Shown piece after piece: positions 17,708 to 27,570 of a stretch of DNA of 34,786 nucleotides (the first letter of the stretch is position 1; each line of letters opens with the position of its first letter). The notes under the pieces were generated by a model. That model saw only the letters and a program-made list of their open reading frames with translations. It was not told where the DNA came from and did no database searches. The position numbers and the translations under genes are program-made. This DNA is from Candidatus Kapaibacterium sp. (GTDB taxonomy: Bacteria > Bacteroidota > Ignavibacteria > Kapaibacteriales > UBA2268), in contig CALKJQ010000065.1 of NCBI GenBank assembly GCA_937995785.1, positions 1 through 34,786 on the forward strand, given 5' to 3'.

Positions 17708-19240
17708 CTAAATAACTTTACTATCTACAAGTAATTTCTTCAATTCGAGCATTTTATCTGTTAGTAAAACTACTTTATTTTTGCTCTTATTTTGTTCTTC
17801 CTCAAATTTATTTTTAATTTCTTTCAACTCATTTTTGGTTAAATTAAGTATTTTTTCGCTTTCCTCAATTTTTTGGATTAAAATTGTATGTTCTTCTTTC
17901 AGTTTTGATAGTTCACTTTTTTGATTTTCGTTTTCAATAACAATTTCGTCAAATTTATCGGCAAAAAGCCCTGTGTTGAATAATTTAAACTTTTCGAAAG
18001 ATTTACTAATCTCTTCTATTTCATTGTTTTTGCTTTTAATCTCACGAATTTTTTCGTCTAATTGTATTTTGGAATTTGTTACTTGGGATTCCAATTTTGC
18101 AATAATCACTTGCTTATCGCTCAATTCGTTTTGTAATTCTGTTAAGTTATTCTTTAAATTCTCAATTTCTTTATCTTTTTCCATACTATTTGCTTTTATT
18201 TGTTCAATTTGATTTTTTAATGTGGCTTTGTCGGAGCGAAGTGCAATCAAATCCTCATCCATTAATTCAATTTTTTTATTAAGAGCATTGGAATGTTTTT
18301 CTAATTGCTCCATCTCGGCACGGAGAGTGTATAATTCATTATCCCGATAATTGATTTGATTGAAGTATTCCTCGCGTAATTTTTCTATATCTTCTGATTT
18401 TTTCAACAAAATTTCTATTTGTTTGGTCTTTGTCGTGATTTCTTCTTGAAGATTCGTATTGTTTTCCGTTATATCCTTAATTTGATTGGTTAATTCATTA
18501 ATTTGGCTATTGAGATTGTCCAATTGTGCTCTCAGTAGTCTATTTTCGTCTTCCAATTTTCCTTTCAGAAGCATATTGCTTTCGAGCAATGCAATTTGCT
18601 GTTTGTATTCGGCAATTTCCAGATTCAAGTCAATTATTTTATCGTTCTTTTCCTTGATGGACGAAAGACTTATTTCATTTTCTCGTATTTTATTTTGTAA
18701 TTCGATTATTTTGGTTCTACTTTCCTCGATTTGTTGTTCGTAGTTAGCAATCATATCATTTTGTTGTTGCAAATTGGCAATTTGGGCTGTTAATTCTTCA
18801 ATTTTCTGAGATTGGAACTTATTCTTTTCTTGCAATAACGAAAATTGACTATTCATTTTATTATATTCGTTTTCGAAGAACTGCCCTTTTCTAATAATTT
18901 CCTTATCTGCCAAAAGCACCTTGTTTATCTCGTCGATTTGCCAACTTAACTCGCTAATTTTTTCGTTCAATATTTTATTTTGGTTCGAGTATTCATCTGA
19001 TTTTTTTTGTTCTTGCTCTATTTTTGAGTATAATTCTGCAATAGTTTTGGATTTAGCCTCCGATTCGGTTCTCAAGGATTCTAATTGCTCTTTTATCGAT
19101 TGACTATCTTTGCTTAATTCTTTGTTTTGCTCGATTAATGTTTGAATATGTTTAAGCAAAGTGCGAACCAATTCCCATATTTTGGAAATTGATTTTTGCA
19201 GCCTTGGGCTTACTTCAATATTTTTCTCGTCTTCGAACAT
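17708..19240 (-). CDS. Large coiled-coil protein between pheT and zapA
   Basis: 510 residues, almost entirely heptad-repeat coiled coil rich in Glu, Lys, Gln, Asn and Leu (for example LKNQIEQIKANSMEKDKEIE), from about residue 20 to the end. No signal peptide, membrane segment or enzymatic domain is visible. The short head SPRLQKSISKIWELVRTLLK is the least repetitive part. In related genomes the slot between pheT and zapA often holds a much shorter coiled-coil protein comparable to the FtsZ-ring factor ZapB, so a role in division with ZapA is an inference from position. It could also be a filament- or scaffold-forming protein. Coiled-coil similarity alone gives no family. Confidence 0.75.
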   Translation of the reverse strand: MFEDEKNIEVSPRLQKSISKIWELVRTLLKHIQTLIEQNKELSKDSQSIKEQLESLRTESEAKSKTIAELYSKIEQEQKKSDEYSNQNKILNEKISELSWQIDEINKVLLADKEIIRKGQFFENEYNKMNSQFSLLQEKNKFQSQKIEELTAQIANLQQQNDMIANYEQQIEESRTKIIELQNKIRENEISLSSIKEKNDKIIDLNLEIAEYKQQIALLESNMLLKGKLEDENRLLRAQLDNLNSQINELTNQIKDITENNTNLQEEITTKTKQIEILLKKSEDIEKLREEYFNQINYRDNELYTLRAEMEQLEKHSNALNKKIELMDEDLIALRSDKATLKNQIEQIKANSMEKDKEIENLKNNLTELQNELSDKQVIIAKLESQVTNSKIQLDEKIREIKSKNNEIEEISKSFEKFKLFNTGLFADKFDEIVIENENQKSELSKLKEEHTILIQKIEESEKILNLTKNELKEIKNKFEEEQNKSKNKVVLLTDKMLELKKLLVDSKVI

Positions 19241-19320
19241 AAAAAATCAATAATTCTAATGAATTATGAAAATTTCTAAATAGTAAATTAACAATTTTTT
19301 TAGTAAATAAATTGATAATT

Positions 19321-21738
19321 TTAAATTTTTCTTAATGATGCAGAGAATTGTGATTCAACGGCTTCAATAATTTTCGACATAACAGGCTCTATCTCTTGGT
19401 CTGTTAATGTTTTAGTTGGTGAAGAAAATTCTAAGCTAAATGCAATACTTTTTTTACCATCTTCTATTGATTTTCCTTTGTATAAGTCGAACAGCTGGCA
19501 CCTATTAAGCAAGTTTCCTCCATTGGATACAATAGAGTTCAAAATTGCTCCAGCTGCTACTTTATCGTCCACGACAAAAGCCAAATCTCTGTAAACTGAA
19601 GGATAGGGCGACAATGGCGAATACTTACCCGAAGATTTATCCAATTTGTATAACTTTGTTAAATTGATTATTGCACAGAACACAGGCAACGAAATATCGT
19701 AATACTTCATTAAATCTGCATTTATTTCTCCAAACACTCCAATCTCTTGCCCTTTGTTTACAATTTGCATTTTGTTTGCCGAAAAACCAGCAATCTCTTC
19801 TTGTGTTTCTACGAATTTTATTCCTTTGAAACGGAAAAATTCAAATAATTCCGACGTTATCCCTTTGATGTCGTAGAAATCAACTTTTCGCTCGGCTATT
19901 CCCCATTGCTTTTCATTACTAAAACCACTTATTGCAATAATCAAGTTTTCTTCTTCAGCAATTCCATCTATAAAACTACTTTCGTTTGTTGAGTTTATGA
20001 ACACTTTGCCTATTTCATAAAATTTAAGGATGTCGTTCCCCACTCTTTCGTTGTTTCGAATGGTTTTGAGCATCGAAGGTAAAATTGAGGGTCGCATAAC
20101 TGATAATTCTTCACCCAATGGATTTGCAATTTCCACAAATTCATTGGTAAAAAATTTGGCGGCTTTGGGTTCAATCATATTTTGAGTTAAAACTTCGTTG
20201 AATCCACGATTGGTTAGAAAATCTTTAATATTTTTTCGAAGTTTAGGAATTGCAAGATTATTGGGTATTGGCTGGGCATTTGTATCGATTTGCGAGACAA
20301 ACTGCGGAGTAATGTTGTCATAGTCGTGCAATCGAGCAATTTCTTCAATTAAGTCGATTTCGAGCGAAACGTCGCTTCGCCAAGAGGGAACAGATACATT
20401 AGCATCAATGTCAGTAAGATTATCTGCATCAAAATTCAATCGAGATAATAATTCAATAATATATTCATTCGCTAAATTGATACCTAAAATTTTGCGAACA
20501 CGATCGAATCGCAACTCGATTTGTTTGTTCAAAATTGGATTTGGGCAAGCATCAATTAAACCTGCTACTATTTCGCCACCACCCAGTTTGGCAATTAATT
20601 GGGCGGCATGATTAGCGGCAAATTCCGCCATCTGCCAATCTGCTCCTCGCTCAAATCGGTAGGAGGAATCGCTCGAAAGACCCAACTTCTTGGATGTTCG
20701 TCTCACCGATGATGGATTAAAATAAGCAGATTCGATTAAAACATTGGTTGTTGAGTCAGTTATCTCGGAATTCTCGCCCCCCATCACTCCCGCAATCGCA
20801 ACAGGTTTTTCGCCATCGCAAATCATCAGCATCTGACCATCCAATTGTCTTTCTTTGCTATCGAGTGTTGTGAATTTATCGCCATCTTGGGCGGTTTTCA
20901 CAATAATTTTGCCGCCTGCTAATTTATCAAAATCGAAAGCGTGCAATGGTTGGTTCAATTCGTAGAGGACATAATTGGTTACATCGACAACATTGTTTAT
21001 TGGTCGTAATCCCACCGAAGCAAGTCTTTTTTTGAGCCAATCGGGTGACTCTTTAACGCTAATACCTCTCACCATTCGGGCACAATATCGTGGATTTTTA
21101 TCTGCATCAAGTATTTGTACACTTGCAAAATTATTTATATTTTGATTGTTTTCAATTAAAGATATATCTGGATATTTCACTTTTATTTTGCAATATGCGG
21201 CAATTTCGCGTGCAATTCCAATATGCGACAAACAATCGCCGCGATTGGGAGTTACCGAAATTTCGAATATAATATCATTCAAACCGTACCAATCCACAAA
21301 CTTCTCGCCAATTGGAGCATCATCGGGCAATATCCATATTCCGCTGTGGTCGTCGTCGATACCCAATTCATATTTGGAACAAATCATACCATTAGACACC
21401 AATCCACGAATCTTTCTTTTTTCCAATTTCAATCCATTAGCAGGAAGAATTGCTCCTGCCAAACCTAATACAACACTTTGACCAACCGCAACATTTGGTG
21501 CACCACAAATAACATTATAGACCTCCCGATCATCAGTAACCTCGCAATAATGCAGATGGTCGCTACCCTCCACAAAATCGCATTTCAATACCTTGCCAAT
21601 AACAAAATTCTGATATGTTTTGGAATAATCTTCGATTTTTTCTACTTCTATGCCCAATCCTGTAAGAATTTGGTCGATTTTTTCCGGCGAAAGTGAAATA
21701 TCAATATATTCCTTTAACCAATTATAAGAAATCTTCAT
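19321..21738 (-). CDS. pheT: Phenylalanine-tRNA ligase beta subunit
   Basis: Beta chain of the alpha2beta2 synthetase that charges tRNA-Phe. Domain order is complete: N-terminal B1 (MKISYNWLKEYID), the EMAP-like tRNA-binding domain (about 40-150; VICGAPNVAVGQ), B3/4 editing region (PNRGDCLSHIGIAREIA, then RPINNVVDVTNYV and LNQPLHAFDFDK), B5 domain near 410-480, the synthetase-like core, and the FDX-ACB anticodon-binding end (SPYPSVYRDLAFVVDD). Length 805 is normal. The alpha subunit gene pheS is not in the window, so the two subunits are unlinked here or pheS lies elsewhere. Confidence 0.97.
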   Translation of the reverse strand: MKISYNWLKEYIDISLSPEKIDQILTGLGIEVEKIEDYSKTYQNFVIGKVLKCDFVEGSDHLHYCEVTDDREVYNVICGAPNVAVGQSVVLGLAGAILPANGLKLEKRKIRGLVSNGMICSKYELGIDDDHSGIWILPDDAPIGEKFVDWYGLNDIIFEISVTPNRGDCLSHIGIAREIAAYCKIKVKYPDISLIENNQNINNFASVQILDADKNPRYCARMVRGISVKESPDWLKKRLASVGLRPINNVVDVTNYVLYELNQPLHAFDFDKLAGGKIIVKTAQDGDKFTTLDSKERQLDGQMLMICDGEKPVAIAGVMGGENSEITDSTTNVLIESAYFNPSSVRRTSKKLGLSSDSSYRFERGADWQMAEFAANHAAQLIAKLGGGEIVAGLIDACPNPILNKQIELRFDRVRKILGINLANEYIIELLSRLNFDADNLTDIDANVSVPSWRSDVSLEIDLIEEIARLHDYDNITPQFVSQIDTNAQPIPNNLAIPKLRKNIKDFLTNRGFNEVLTQNMIEPKAAKFFTNEFVEIANPLGEELSVMRPSILPSMLKTIRNNERVGNDILKFYEIGKVFINSTNESSFIDGIAEEENLIIAISGFSNEKQWGIAERKVDFYDIKGITSELFEFFRFKGIKFVETQEEIAGFSANKMQIVNKGQEIGVFGEINADLMKYYDISLPVFCAIINLTKLYKLDKSSGKYSPLSPYPSVYRDLAFVVDDKVAAGAILNSIVSNGGNLLNRCQLFDLYKGKSIEDGKKSIAFSLEFSSPTKTLTDQEIEPVMSKIIEAVESQFSASLRKI

Positions 21739-21792
21739 TTGTTTTACTTATTAAAAATTATAAAGATTTCAAAAATAAGAAATTTACGTTAA

Positions 21793-22398
21793 TTATTGAA
21801 TATTATTTGGGATTGAATCATCACCGAAATCGAAGCGAATTACAATTTTTTCGCCATCTTTGCAGTAAACTTCCAAGCTTTCGATTTCGCCTTCGAGGTT
21901 CCGGTTAACTATTACTGAACTTTCGTTCGAAGAAATATCGCCGAATGGTGGTTTGTTCGAAATTTCTACTTGAGCACCTTCTTGAATTTGTTCTCTATCG
22001 ATTATATTTTTGGAGCCTTTTATTGGACGGGCACCCGAAATACGAGGCAAAACTAAGAAATCCCGGAAATTGCGTATTAACACTTCTTGATGGTCTTCGG
22101 GTTCGTCGGTATCCTGTTCTTTGGGTATAAATGCAGGTTCGAATGCTTTCTTTTTGGCAGCATCGTAATCTTCTTTTAAAAATTCTTCAGCAGATTTTTC
22201 ATCATAATTTGGAATTTCTGTTTCTATATCTTTTTTCTTGATGACTTTTACGCTTGGCGAAACTTGCTGTCCCTTACTAACTGCATCCTGAATATCTTCG
22301 GATAAATCGCCAAAGTCGAGTAGAGGAGAAAATTCTTCATTTGATTGTTTTTCTTCATCTTTGCCACCGAAACCTTGTTGAAACTTATCATCATTCAT
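21793..22398 (-). CDS. Acidic protein of unknown function between cheB and pheT
   Basis: 201 residues, soluble, no signal or membrane segment. The N-terminal half (about 1-105) is low-complexity, acidic and charged (FSPLLDFGDLSEDIQDAV, later EQDTDEPEDHQEV), likely disordered. The C-terminal half looks folded and beta-rich (VLIRNFRDFLVLPRISGARP, VIVNRNLEGEIESLEVYCKD, GEKIVIRFDFGD). I recognise no family. It follows cheB by 15 bases, so the two are probably cotranscribed, which hints at a link to signalling but does not show one. Confidence 0.7.
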   Translation of the reverse strand: MNDDKFQQGFGGKDEEKQSNEEFSPLLDFGDLSEDIQDAVSKGQQVSPSVKVIKKKDIETEIPNYDEKSAEEFLKEDYDAAKKKAFEPAFIPKEQDTDEPEDHQEVLIRNFRDFLVLPRISGARPIKGSKNIIDREQIQEGAQVEISNKPPFGDISSNESSVIVNRNLEGEIESLEVYCKDGEKIVIRFDFGDDSIPNNIQ

Positions 22399-22413
22399 AT
22401 CTACCTCGTTTTT

Positions 22414-23544
22414 TTAGAAAATGGAATTAATAAAATCGGCAATCTTGCCCAAAGGAATAATCTCATTAACAATTCCCGCATTGACCGCAGCAGAGGGCAT
22501 TCCCGATACTATACACGATTCAAAATCCTGCGAGATTATGTACCCTCCCATTCTTGCCAATGCCGAAAGCCCATTTTTCCCGTCGTCCCCCATTCCCGTC
22601 ATAATTATTCCCAAAGCCTTTCCTTGGGAATAATAACCAATTGATTCAAAGAGGATATTTGCCGATGGTTTATAAAGTTCTCCATCAATATTATCGATAA
22701 TTTGAACTAACCCGTTTCGCATCAATTTAAAGTGGTGTCCGCCTTGACCAATATAAACAAATCCAGGACGAACTCGTTCGTTGTTTTCGATTTCCTTAAC
22801 TTTTAACTTGCTTTCGGAATCTAACCTTTCGGCAAGTGATTTGGTAAAAAACTGTGGCATATGTTGAGCTATCAATATTGGAACGGGAATATTTGCTTTC
22901 AACTTTGGTATCACTTGCATTAGTGCCGTAGGCCCACCAGTGGATATACCAATTCCGATAACTTCGATGTCGCTTGCTTTGGGTGGAGTGCGTTTTCTCA
23001 GTTTGGACAATTGTTCATTTTCTTGCGAAACTGCTTGTGATTTTTTTTTCAATCTGTCTTGGGTTTCTATTTTTTCCATTTCCTCGTGTGATATTTCGCC
23101 ACGGTTCATTTTATTAAGGAGTGACCTTCGACGTATTCGATTTTGCATATTGCTGCTGCGTGCAATACTTGTGATTTTGGTAATTAATTCATCTTTTAGG
23201 CTGTTCATTTCGGCAAAGGCGGCTTTTTTGGTGATGAAATCGACAGCACCATAATCCAAAGCCTTGATTGTGGCATCAGCTCCTTCGGAAGTTAATGTGG
23301 ATAGCATCATTATTGGTATTGGATGCTCTTCCATAATTCGTTGGACAGCAGTCAATCCATCCATAACGGGCATCTCTATATCCATTGTTGCTAATGTGGG
23401 ATTTAGTTGCTTCACTTTTTCGATTGCCTCGGCACCGTTCGACGCAGTTCCAACAACTTCAATTTCGTCTGTTGATATTATCTTGCTAATTGCATTACGC
23501 ATAAATACTGAATCATCGACAACAAGAACTCGAATTTTTTCCAT
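22414..23544 (-). CDS. cheB: Chemotaxis response regulator / protein-glutamate methylesterase CheB
   Basis: An N-terminal receiver domain (VLVVDDSVFMRNAI; phosphorylated Asp in ATMDIEMPVMDG near residue 55; STLTSEG; Lys in FITKKA) is joined by a charged linker to a methylesterase domain. The catalytic triad is visible: Ser in GISTGGPT (near 190), His in AQHMPQFF and Asp in MTGMGDDG. It removes methyl groups from chemoreceptor glutamates and can deamidate glutamine. Length 376 is typical. No receptor, cheA or cheR lies nearby, so it is an orphan here and may serve a chemosensory system encoded elsewhere. Confidence 0.95.
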   Translation of the reverse strand: MEKIRVLVVDDSVFMRNAISKIISTDEIEVVGTASNGAEAIEKVKQLNPTLATMDIEMPVMDGLTAVQRIMEEHPIPIMMLSTLTSEGADATIKALDYGAVDFITKKAAFAEMNSLKDELITKITSIARSSNMQNRIRRRSLLNKMNRGEISHEEMEKIETQDRLKKKSQAVSQENEQLSKLRKRTPPKASDIEVIGIGISTGGPTALMQVIPKLKANIPVPILIAQHMPQFFTKSLAERLDSESKLKVKEIENNERVRPGFVYIGQGGHHFKLMRNGLVQIIDNIDGELYKPSANILFESIGYYSQGKALGIIMTGMGDDGKNGLSALARMGGYIISQDFESCIVSGMPSAAVNAGIVNEIIPLGKIADFINSIF

Positions 23545-23659
23545 CGTTTTTTTTATTATTTGCTAATTCGTAAACCTGAAAATTAAAGAATTTTTGTCAA
23601 ATTTATTCAAAATTGAGTAATTTATCATAATTTTGATATTTATAAATATAGATAAGAAA

Positions 23660-24514
23660 ATGACAGATATTTCACAATTAATTGAAAAAACTGATTTTTT
23701 TGCTCAGCTTTCAGAATTGGATAATAGCAATTTGGATAGTTTCGTTTCCTTCACCCATAGTTTGATATCGGGCTTGAACACGGGAAAAATCCGCACTGCA
23801 TATAAAGACGAAAATAACGAATGGATTGCAAACCAATGGGTTAAGAAAGCAATTTTGGTGTTGTTCAAATTTGGGAACTTAGCAGATTTTTCGATTAATA
23901 ATAAATTTCCATTTTTCGACAAACATACCATTCCCACTCATCCTTTTTCACTTGATGATAAAGTGAGAATAGTGCCGGGAGGAACTTCTGTTCGGAATGG
24001 GAGTTACATTGCACCAGGAGTGATAATCATGCCCCCAGCCTATGTTAACATAGGGGCTTATGTAGATAGTGGCACAATGATAGATTCTCACGCATTGGTT
24101 GGCAGCTGTGCTCAATTAGGTAAGAACATCCACCTTAGTGCCGCATCGCAAGTTGGAGGAGTGCTCGAACCCGCTAACGCTGTTCCGGTCATCATCGAGG
24201 ATAACGTTATGATTGGAGGCAACTGCGGTATCTACGAAGGTGTTATCGTCCGCAAAGGAGCAGTTCTTGGCTCGGGCGTTATCCTAACATCCTCGATGAA
24301 AGTTTATGATTTAGTTAATGAAAAAATTATCCAATCAGTCGATGGCAAACCTTTGGAAATCCCCGAAAATGCCGTCGTTGTTGCTGGCAGTCGCCCGCTA
24401 TCAAGCCAATTTGCAAACCAAAATGGTTTGTCGGTCTATACTCCAATTATAATAAAATATCGCGATGAACGAACTTCCTCGAAAGTTGCCTTAACGGAAT
24501 TATTGCGTCAGTAG
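23660..24514 (+). CDS. dapD: Tetrahydrodipicolinate N-succinyltransferase
   Basis: Succinyl-CoA-dependent step of lysine/meso-diaminopimelate synthesis. The C-terminal left-handed beta-helix of hexapeptide repeats is clear ([76 protein letters not shown]), with the family end [12 protein letters not shown] chose ATG 23660; the frame extends 9 codons up only to a TTG. About 284 residues is usual. It is 3 bases ahead of the flippase gene, so lysine synthesis and envelope genes may be on one transcript. Confidence 0.96.
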   Translation: MTDISQLIEKTDFFAQLSELDNSNLDSFVSFTHSLISGLNTGKIRTAYKDENNEWIANQWVKKAILVLFKFGNLADFSINNKFPFFDKHTIPTHPFSLDDKVRIVPGGTSVRNGSYIAPGVIIMPPAYVNIGAYVDSGTMIDSHALVGSCAQLGKNIHLSAASQVGGVLEPANAVPVIIEDNVMIGGNCGIYEGVIVRKGAVLGSGVILTSSMKVYDLVNEKIIQSVDGKPLEIPENAVVVAGSRPLSSQFANQNGLSVYTPIIIKYRDERTSSKVALTELLRQ

Positions 24515-24517
24515 ATA

Positions 24518-25921
24518 ATGTCGAACATCAAAGTAACTTTAAAAAACATAATAAGCCTATCGACAGCCGAAGTTGCAAGTAGGTTTCTAACAGTTATTTA
24601 TTCTATTTATCTTGCCCGTGTTTTACTTGTCGAGAATTTTGGTATTTTTGGCGCCGCCAAGTATTTTGTGGTATATTTTATCCTTCTTTCAAATATGGGT
24701 TTGGACTCGGTGGGGACTCGCGAAGTTGCCGCAAACCAATCTAACTACAAGAAAATTGTCGATAATGTGTTTACTCTCCGATTTTTTATGGGTTTGATTG
24801 GCTACTTACTTTTATGCCTTATTACTTATTTTTTGCATAAGCCATTAGAAGAGAAGATAATAATCCAAATTTTAGGCATTAATATTCTCACCAATAACAC
24901 CTTGATGAATTGGGTGTTCCAAGGATTAGAGAAAATTGATATTTATGCAATGCGGACGATTGTAACTAATGTATTGAACTTCGCCGGTATCTTGCTTTTT
25001 ATAAATTCGCCTGATGATTTGAGACTTACGGCTATTATTATTGTTGTTTCGCTTTCTTTGAATTCTTTGATTTTAATATTATATTATCACAATAAAATTC
25101 AAAAATTAAGTTTTGCTTTTCAATTTAATCTCTGGAAAAAATACTTTGCCGAAGCGTTTCCGATTGGAATAACATTCCTAATTATAGGAATTTACAACTT
25201 TCTTCCTATCGTATTATTAAGTTTGATGTCGGATAATTACCACACGGGATTATACACATCGGTTACCAATATATTTTTGATAACTACATTATTTTCCACA
25301 GTAATCCAAGCAGTGTATTACCCACAATTTGCCCAAAATAAGAACAATGACGACAAAATGGGTACCTTTTGGCAATTTACTAAGTTTATGTTCACTATTG
25401 GCACTTTTATTCCGTTGTTTTTGTTTGTTTTTGCCGACAAAGTCGTATTGATTTTTGGCAAAGATTACTCGCCCGCAATGCCTTCAATTCAGATTGTTAT
25501 GATTGCATCTTTGTTTGCATATTATAGTGGAAGTATGTTTTGTGCGTTGCTTGCGTGGAAACAAGAAAAAAAGGTAATTTTTGCAATATTAACAGGGCTA
25601 ATAGTTACTGTTGTTGTCAATTTGCTCTTTATCCCAAGCTTAAAAGAGCAAGGTGCGGCGATTGCGGCACTTTCGGGCGAGTTTTCTGTGTTCGTTGCTT
25701 TATCTTTGATTTTTTATAAAAATCTCCAAAGATTATATTTATTACAATATTTAAAATTACTTGCCTTATCGTCGATATCTACTTTGCCATTTTTATTTAT
25801 AAAATTGAACTCTTATCAAACTTTTTTTCCAATGTTATTTTCAATTTTAATATTTATGGCACTAATTTTTCTTACAAAAATCATTACTTTTAACGATATT
25901 AAACGGGTTATAAACAGATGA
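24518..25921 (+). CDS. Wzx-like polysaccharide flippase (MOP superfamily)
   Basis: 467 residues with about 12-14 hydrophobic segments throughout, typical of oligosaccharide flippases that move lipid-linked repeat units across the inner membrane. The N-terminus carries the family pattern (KNIISLSTAEVASRFLTVIY, then LARVLLVENFGIFGAAKY; GLDSVGTREVA). The neighbour UDP-galactopyranose mutase (4-base ATGA overlap) suggests that the exported glycan contains galactofuranose. No glycosyltransferase or polymerase follows, so the rest of the pathway lies elsewhere. Confidence 0.9.
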   Translation: MSNIKVTLKNIISLSTAEVASRFLTVIYSIYLARVLLVENFGIFGAAKYFVVYFILLSNMGLDSVGTREVAANQSNYKKIVDNVFTLRFFMGLIGYLLLCLITYFLHKPLEEKIIIQILGINILTNNTLMNWVFQGLEKIDIYAMRTIVTNVLNFAGILLFINSPDDLRLTAIIIVVSLSLNSLILILYYHNKIQKLSFAFQFNLWKKYFAEAFPIGITFLIIGIYNFLPIVLLSLMSDNYHTGLYTSVTNIFLITTLFSTVIQAVYYPQFAQNKNNDDKMGTFWQFTKFMFTIGTFIPLFLFVFADKVVLIFGKDYSPAMPSIQIVMIASLFAYYSGSMFCALLAWKQEKKVIFAILTGLIVTVVVNLLFIPSLKEQGAAIAALSGEFSVFVALSLIFYKNLQRLYLLQYLKLLALSSISTLPFLFIKLNSYQTFFPMLFSILIFMALIFLTKIITFNDIKRVINR

Positions 25922-27048
25922 AATGCGACGTATTAATAGTTGGAGCGGGGTTGGCTGGCTCGATTCTTGCCGAACGAATTGCTAATGAATTGAACCGAAA
26001 GGTGATTATTATCGACAAAAGATTCCACATCGGTGGCAATTGTTACGATTATCGCCAGGAGGATGGGGTATTAATTCATAAATACGGACCTCACATTTTC
26101 CACACAACTAATCAAAAGCAATTTGAATATATTTCACGATTTACGGAATGGAATAAATATTTCCACAATGTGCTTGGTTCGGTAGATGGCAAATTAGTAC
26201 CAATTCCTTTCAATTTCAATTCTTTGTATGCTCTTTTTCCATTTAAATTTGCTAAGCGATTAGAAGAAAAATTGATTTCCAAATATGGTTTTGGTATTAA
26301 AATTCCAATTCTAAAGATGAAAGAAGAACAAGACGAAGATATTCAATTCCTTGCAGATTATGTTTATCGTAATGTTTTTTTGAACTACACCACCAAGCAA
26401 TGGGGATTAACACCCGAAGAATTAGACCCAACCGTAACGTCGAGAATACCTGTGTTCCTTTCGAGAGACGACCGATATTTTCAGGATACATACCAGGGCA
26501 TTCCAAAGGAAGGATACACAAAAATCTTCGAACGAATGCTTAACCATCCAAATATTAAAGTTATGCTGAATACCGATTTTGCCGAAGTGAAGGACGATAT
26601 TATATATAAATACCTAATCTATACGGGTGCTATCGACGAATTTTTTGATTACAGATATGGCGAATTACCCTATCGTAGTCTTCGGTTCGATTTGCAAAAG
26701 TTCGATATGCCAAAGTACCAATCCGTTGCCCAAGTAAATTACCCAAACAATCAAGCATACACACGAATTACCGAATTCAAGCACTTTTTGCCAAACAATT
26801 CATCCACCACTACGGTTGCTTTTGAATATCCTGAACAATTTCAATTAGGTCGTAACGAGCGTTTCTATCCTATTCCACGAACCGAAAATCGTTCAGTTTA
26901 CGAAAAATACTTAGAACTTGCAAACGAAATTTCGTCCAACACCTTGTTTGTTGGCAGATTGGCTGAATACCGATACTATAATATGAACGAAGTTGTTGGT
27001 GTTGCCTTGATGATGTTCGAAACAAAAGTAAAAAATCTTAAATTTTGA
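25918..27048 (+). CDS. glf: UDP-galactopyranose mutase
   Basis: A flavoenzyme that converts UDP-galactopyranose to UDP-galactofuranose. The FAD-binding Rossmann motif GAGLAGS is at residues 9-15, followed by the family signatures GGNCYDY near 40, HKYGPHIFHTTN near 56, PIPFNFNSLYALFP near 98, FLNYTTKQWG near 155 and the conserved Arg region SRIPVFLSRDDRYF. The C-terminal FVGRLAEYRYYNMNEVVG is also typical. Length 376 is normal. Start overlaps the flippase stop and its end overlaps the next gene (TGATG), so the three are translationally coupled. Confidence 0.97.
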   Translation: MKCDVLIVGAGLAGSILAERIANELNRKVIIIDKRFHIGGNCYDYRQEDGVLIHKYGPHIFHTTNQKQFEYISRFTEWNKYFHNVLGSVDGKLVPIPFNFNSLYALFPFKFAKRLEEKLISKYGFGIKIPILKMKEEQDEDIQFLADYVYRNVFLNYTTKQWGLTPEELDPTVTSRIPVFLSRDDRYFQDTYQGIPKEGYTKIFERMLNHPNIKVMLNTDFAEVKDDIIYKYLIYTGAIDEFFDYRYGELPYRSLRFDLQKFDMPKYQSVAQVNYPNNQAYTRITEFKHFLPNNSSTTTVAFEYPEQFQLGRNERFYPIPRTENRSVYEKYLELANEISSNTLFVGRLAEYRYYNMNEVVGVALMMFETKVKNLKF

Positions 27049-27545
27049 TGGAAAACCACAAAATTCATCATCCGTTGAGGAAAAAATTTCCTCCATCAGA
27101 GTCCTGTAGCTGCAACATTTGCAAAGGATTTTGCATCCGACCTGGTTGGTGGATAGTATCCGAAGCTCAATTAGCCATACAAAACGGGTTTGCCCACCGA
27201 ATGATGCTCGAAATATCACCTGATAGTGCTTTTGGGGTTCTTTCTCCAGCGTTTAAAGGTAACGAGGGATTGATAGCGATGCAAGTTTTCTCGAAAAATT
27301 ACTGTACTTTTTATTCCGAGGGATTGTGTGAACTTTTCGGTCGTGAATACCAGCCTCTGGAATGCCGTTTTGTCCATCATCGGCGAAAAGGTCAAGGCAT
27401 GGTTTGCCATGCCGCAATCGAAAAAGATTGGAACACGATGGCGGGCAAAAAACTCGTTAAAACTTGGATAGAAATTACGGGTTTTGTCGGAAAAATTTCC
27501 AAACTATATCCAAATGAAATCATACAAAAAATTAAATTTCTGTAG
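27048..27545 (+). CDS. Cysteine-rich putative metal-binding protein
   Basis: 165 residues with cysteine clusters suited to zinc or iron-sulfur binding: CSCNICKGFC near 20-29, followed by IRPGWW, then CTFYSEGLCELF near 87-98, ECRFVHHRR near 104 and VCHAA near 118. The pattern is loosely like the YkgJ/UPF0153 cysteine-cluster proteins, but I cannot assign it firmly. I chose ATG 27048, which overlaps the glf stop as TGATG; an upstream TTG is less likely. Coupling to glf suggests cotranscription, and no functional link is shown. It converges on prfB. Confidence 0.7.
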   Translation: MENHKIHHPLRKKFPPSESCSCNICKGFCIRPGWWIVSEAQLAIQNGFAHRMMLEISPDSAFGVLSPAFKGNEGLIAMQVFSKNYCTFYSEGLCELFGREYQPLECRFVHHRRKGQGMVCHAAIEKDWNTMAGKKLVKTWIEITGFVGKISKLYPNEIIQKIKFL

Positions 27546-27570
27546 ATTTCTATTTGAAATAATAATAGGA

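Noticed and set aside
22345-22644. A plus-strand open frame of 99 codons spanning the cheB end and the gap
   Set aside because: It is antisense to cheB and the next gene, begins without a ribosome site and has no recognisable domain.
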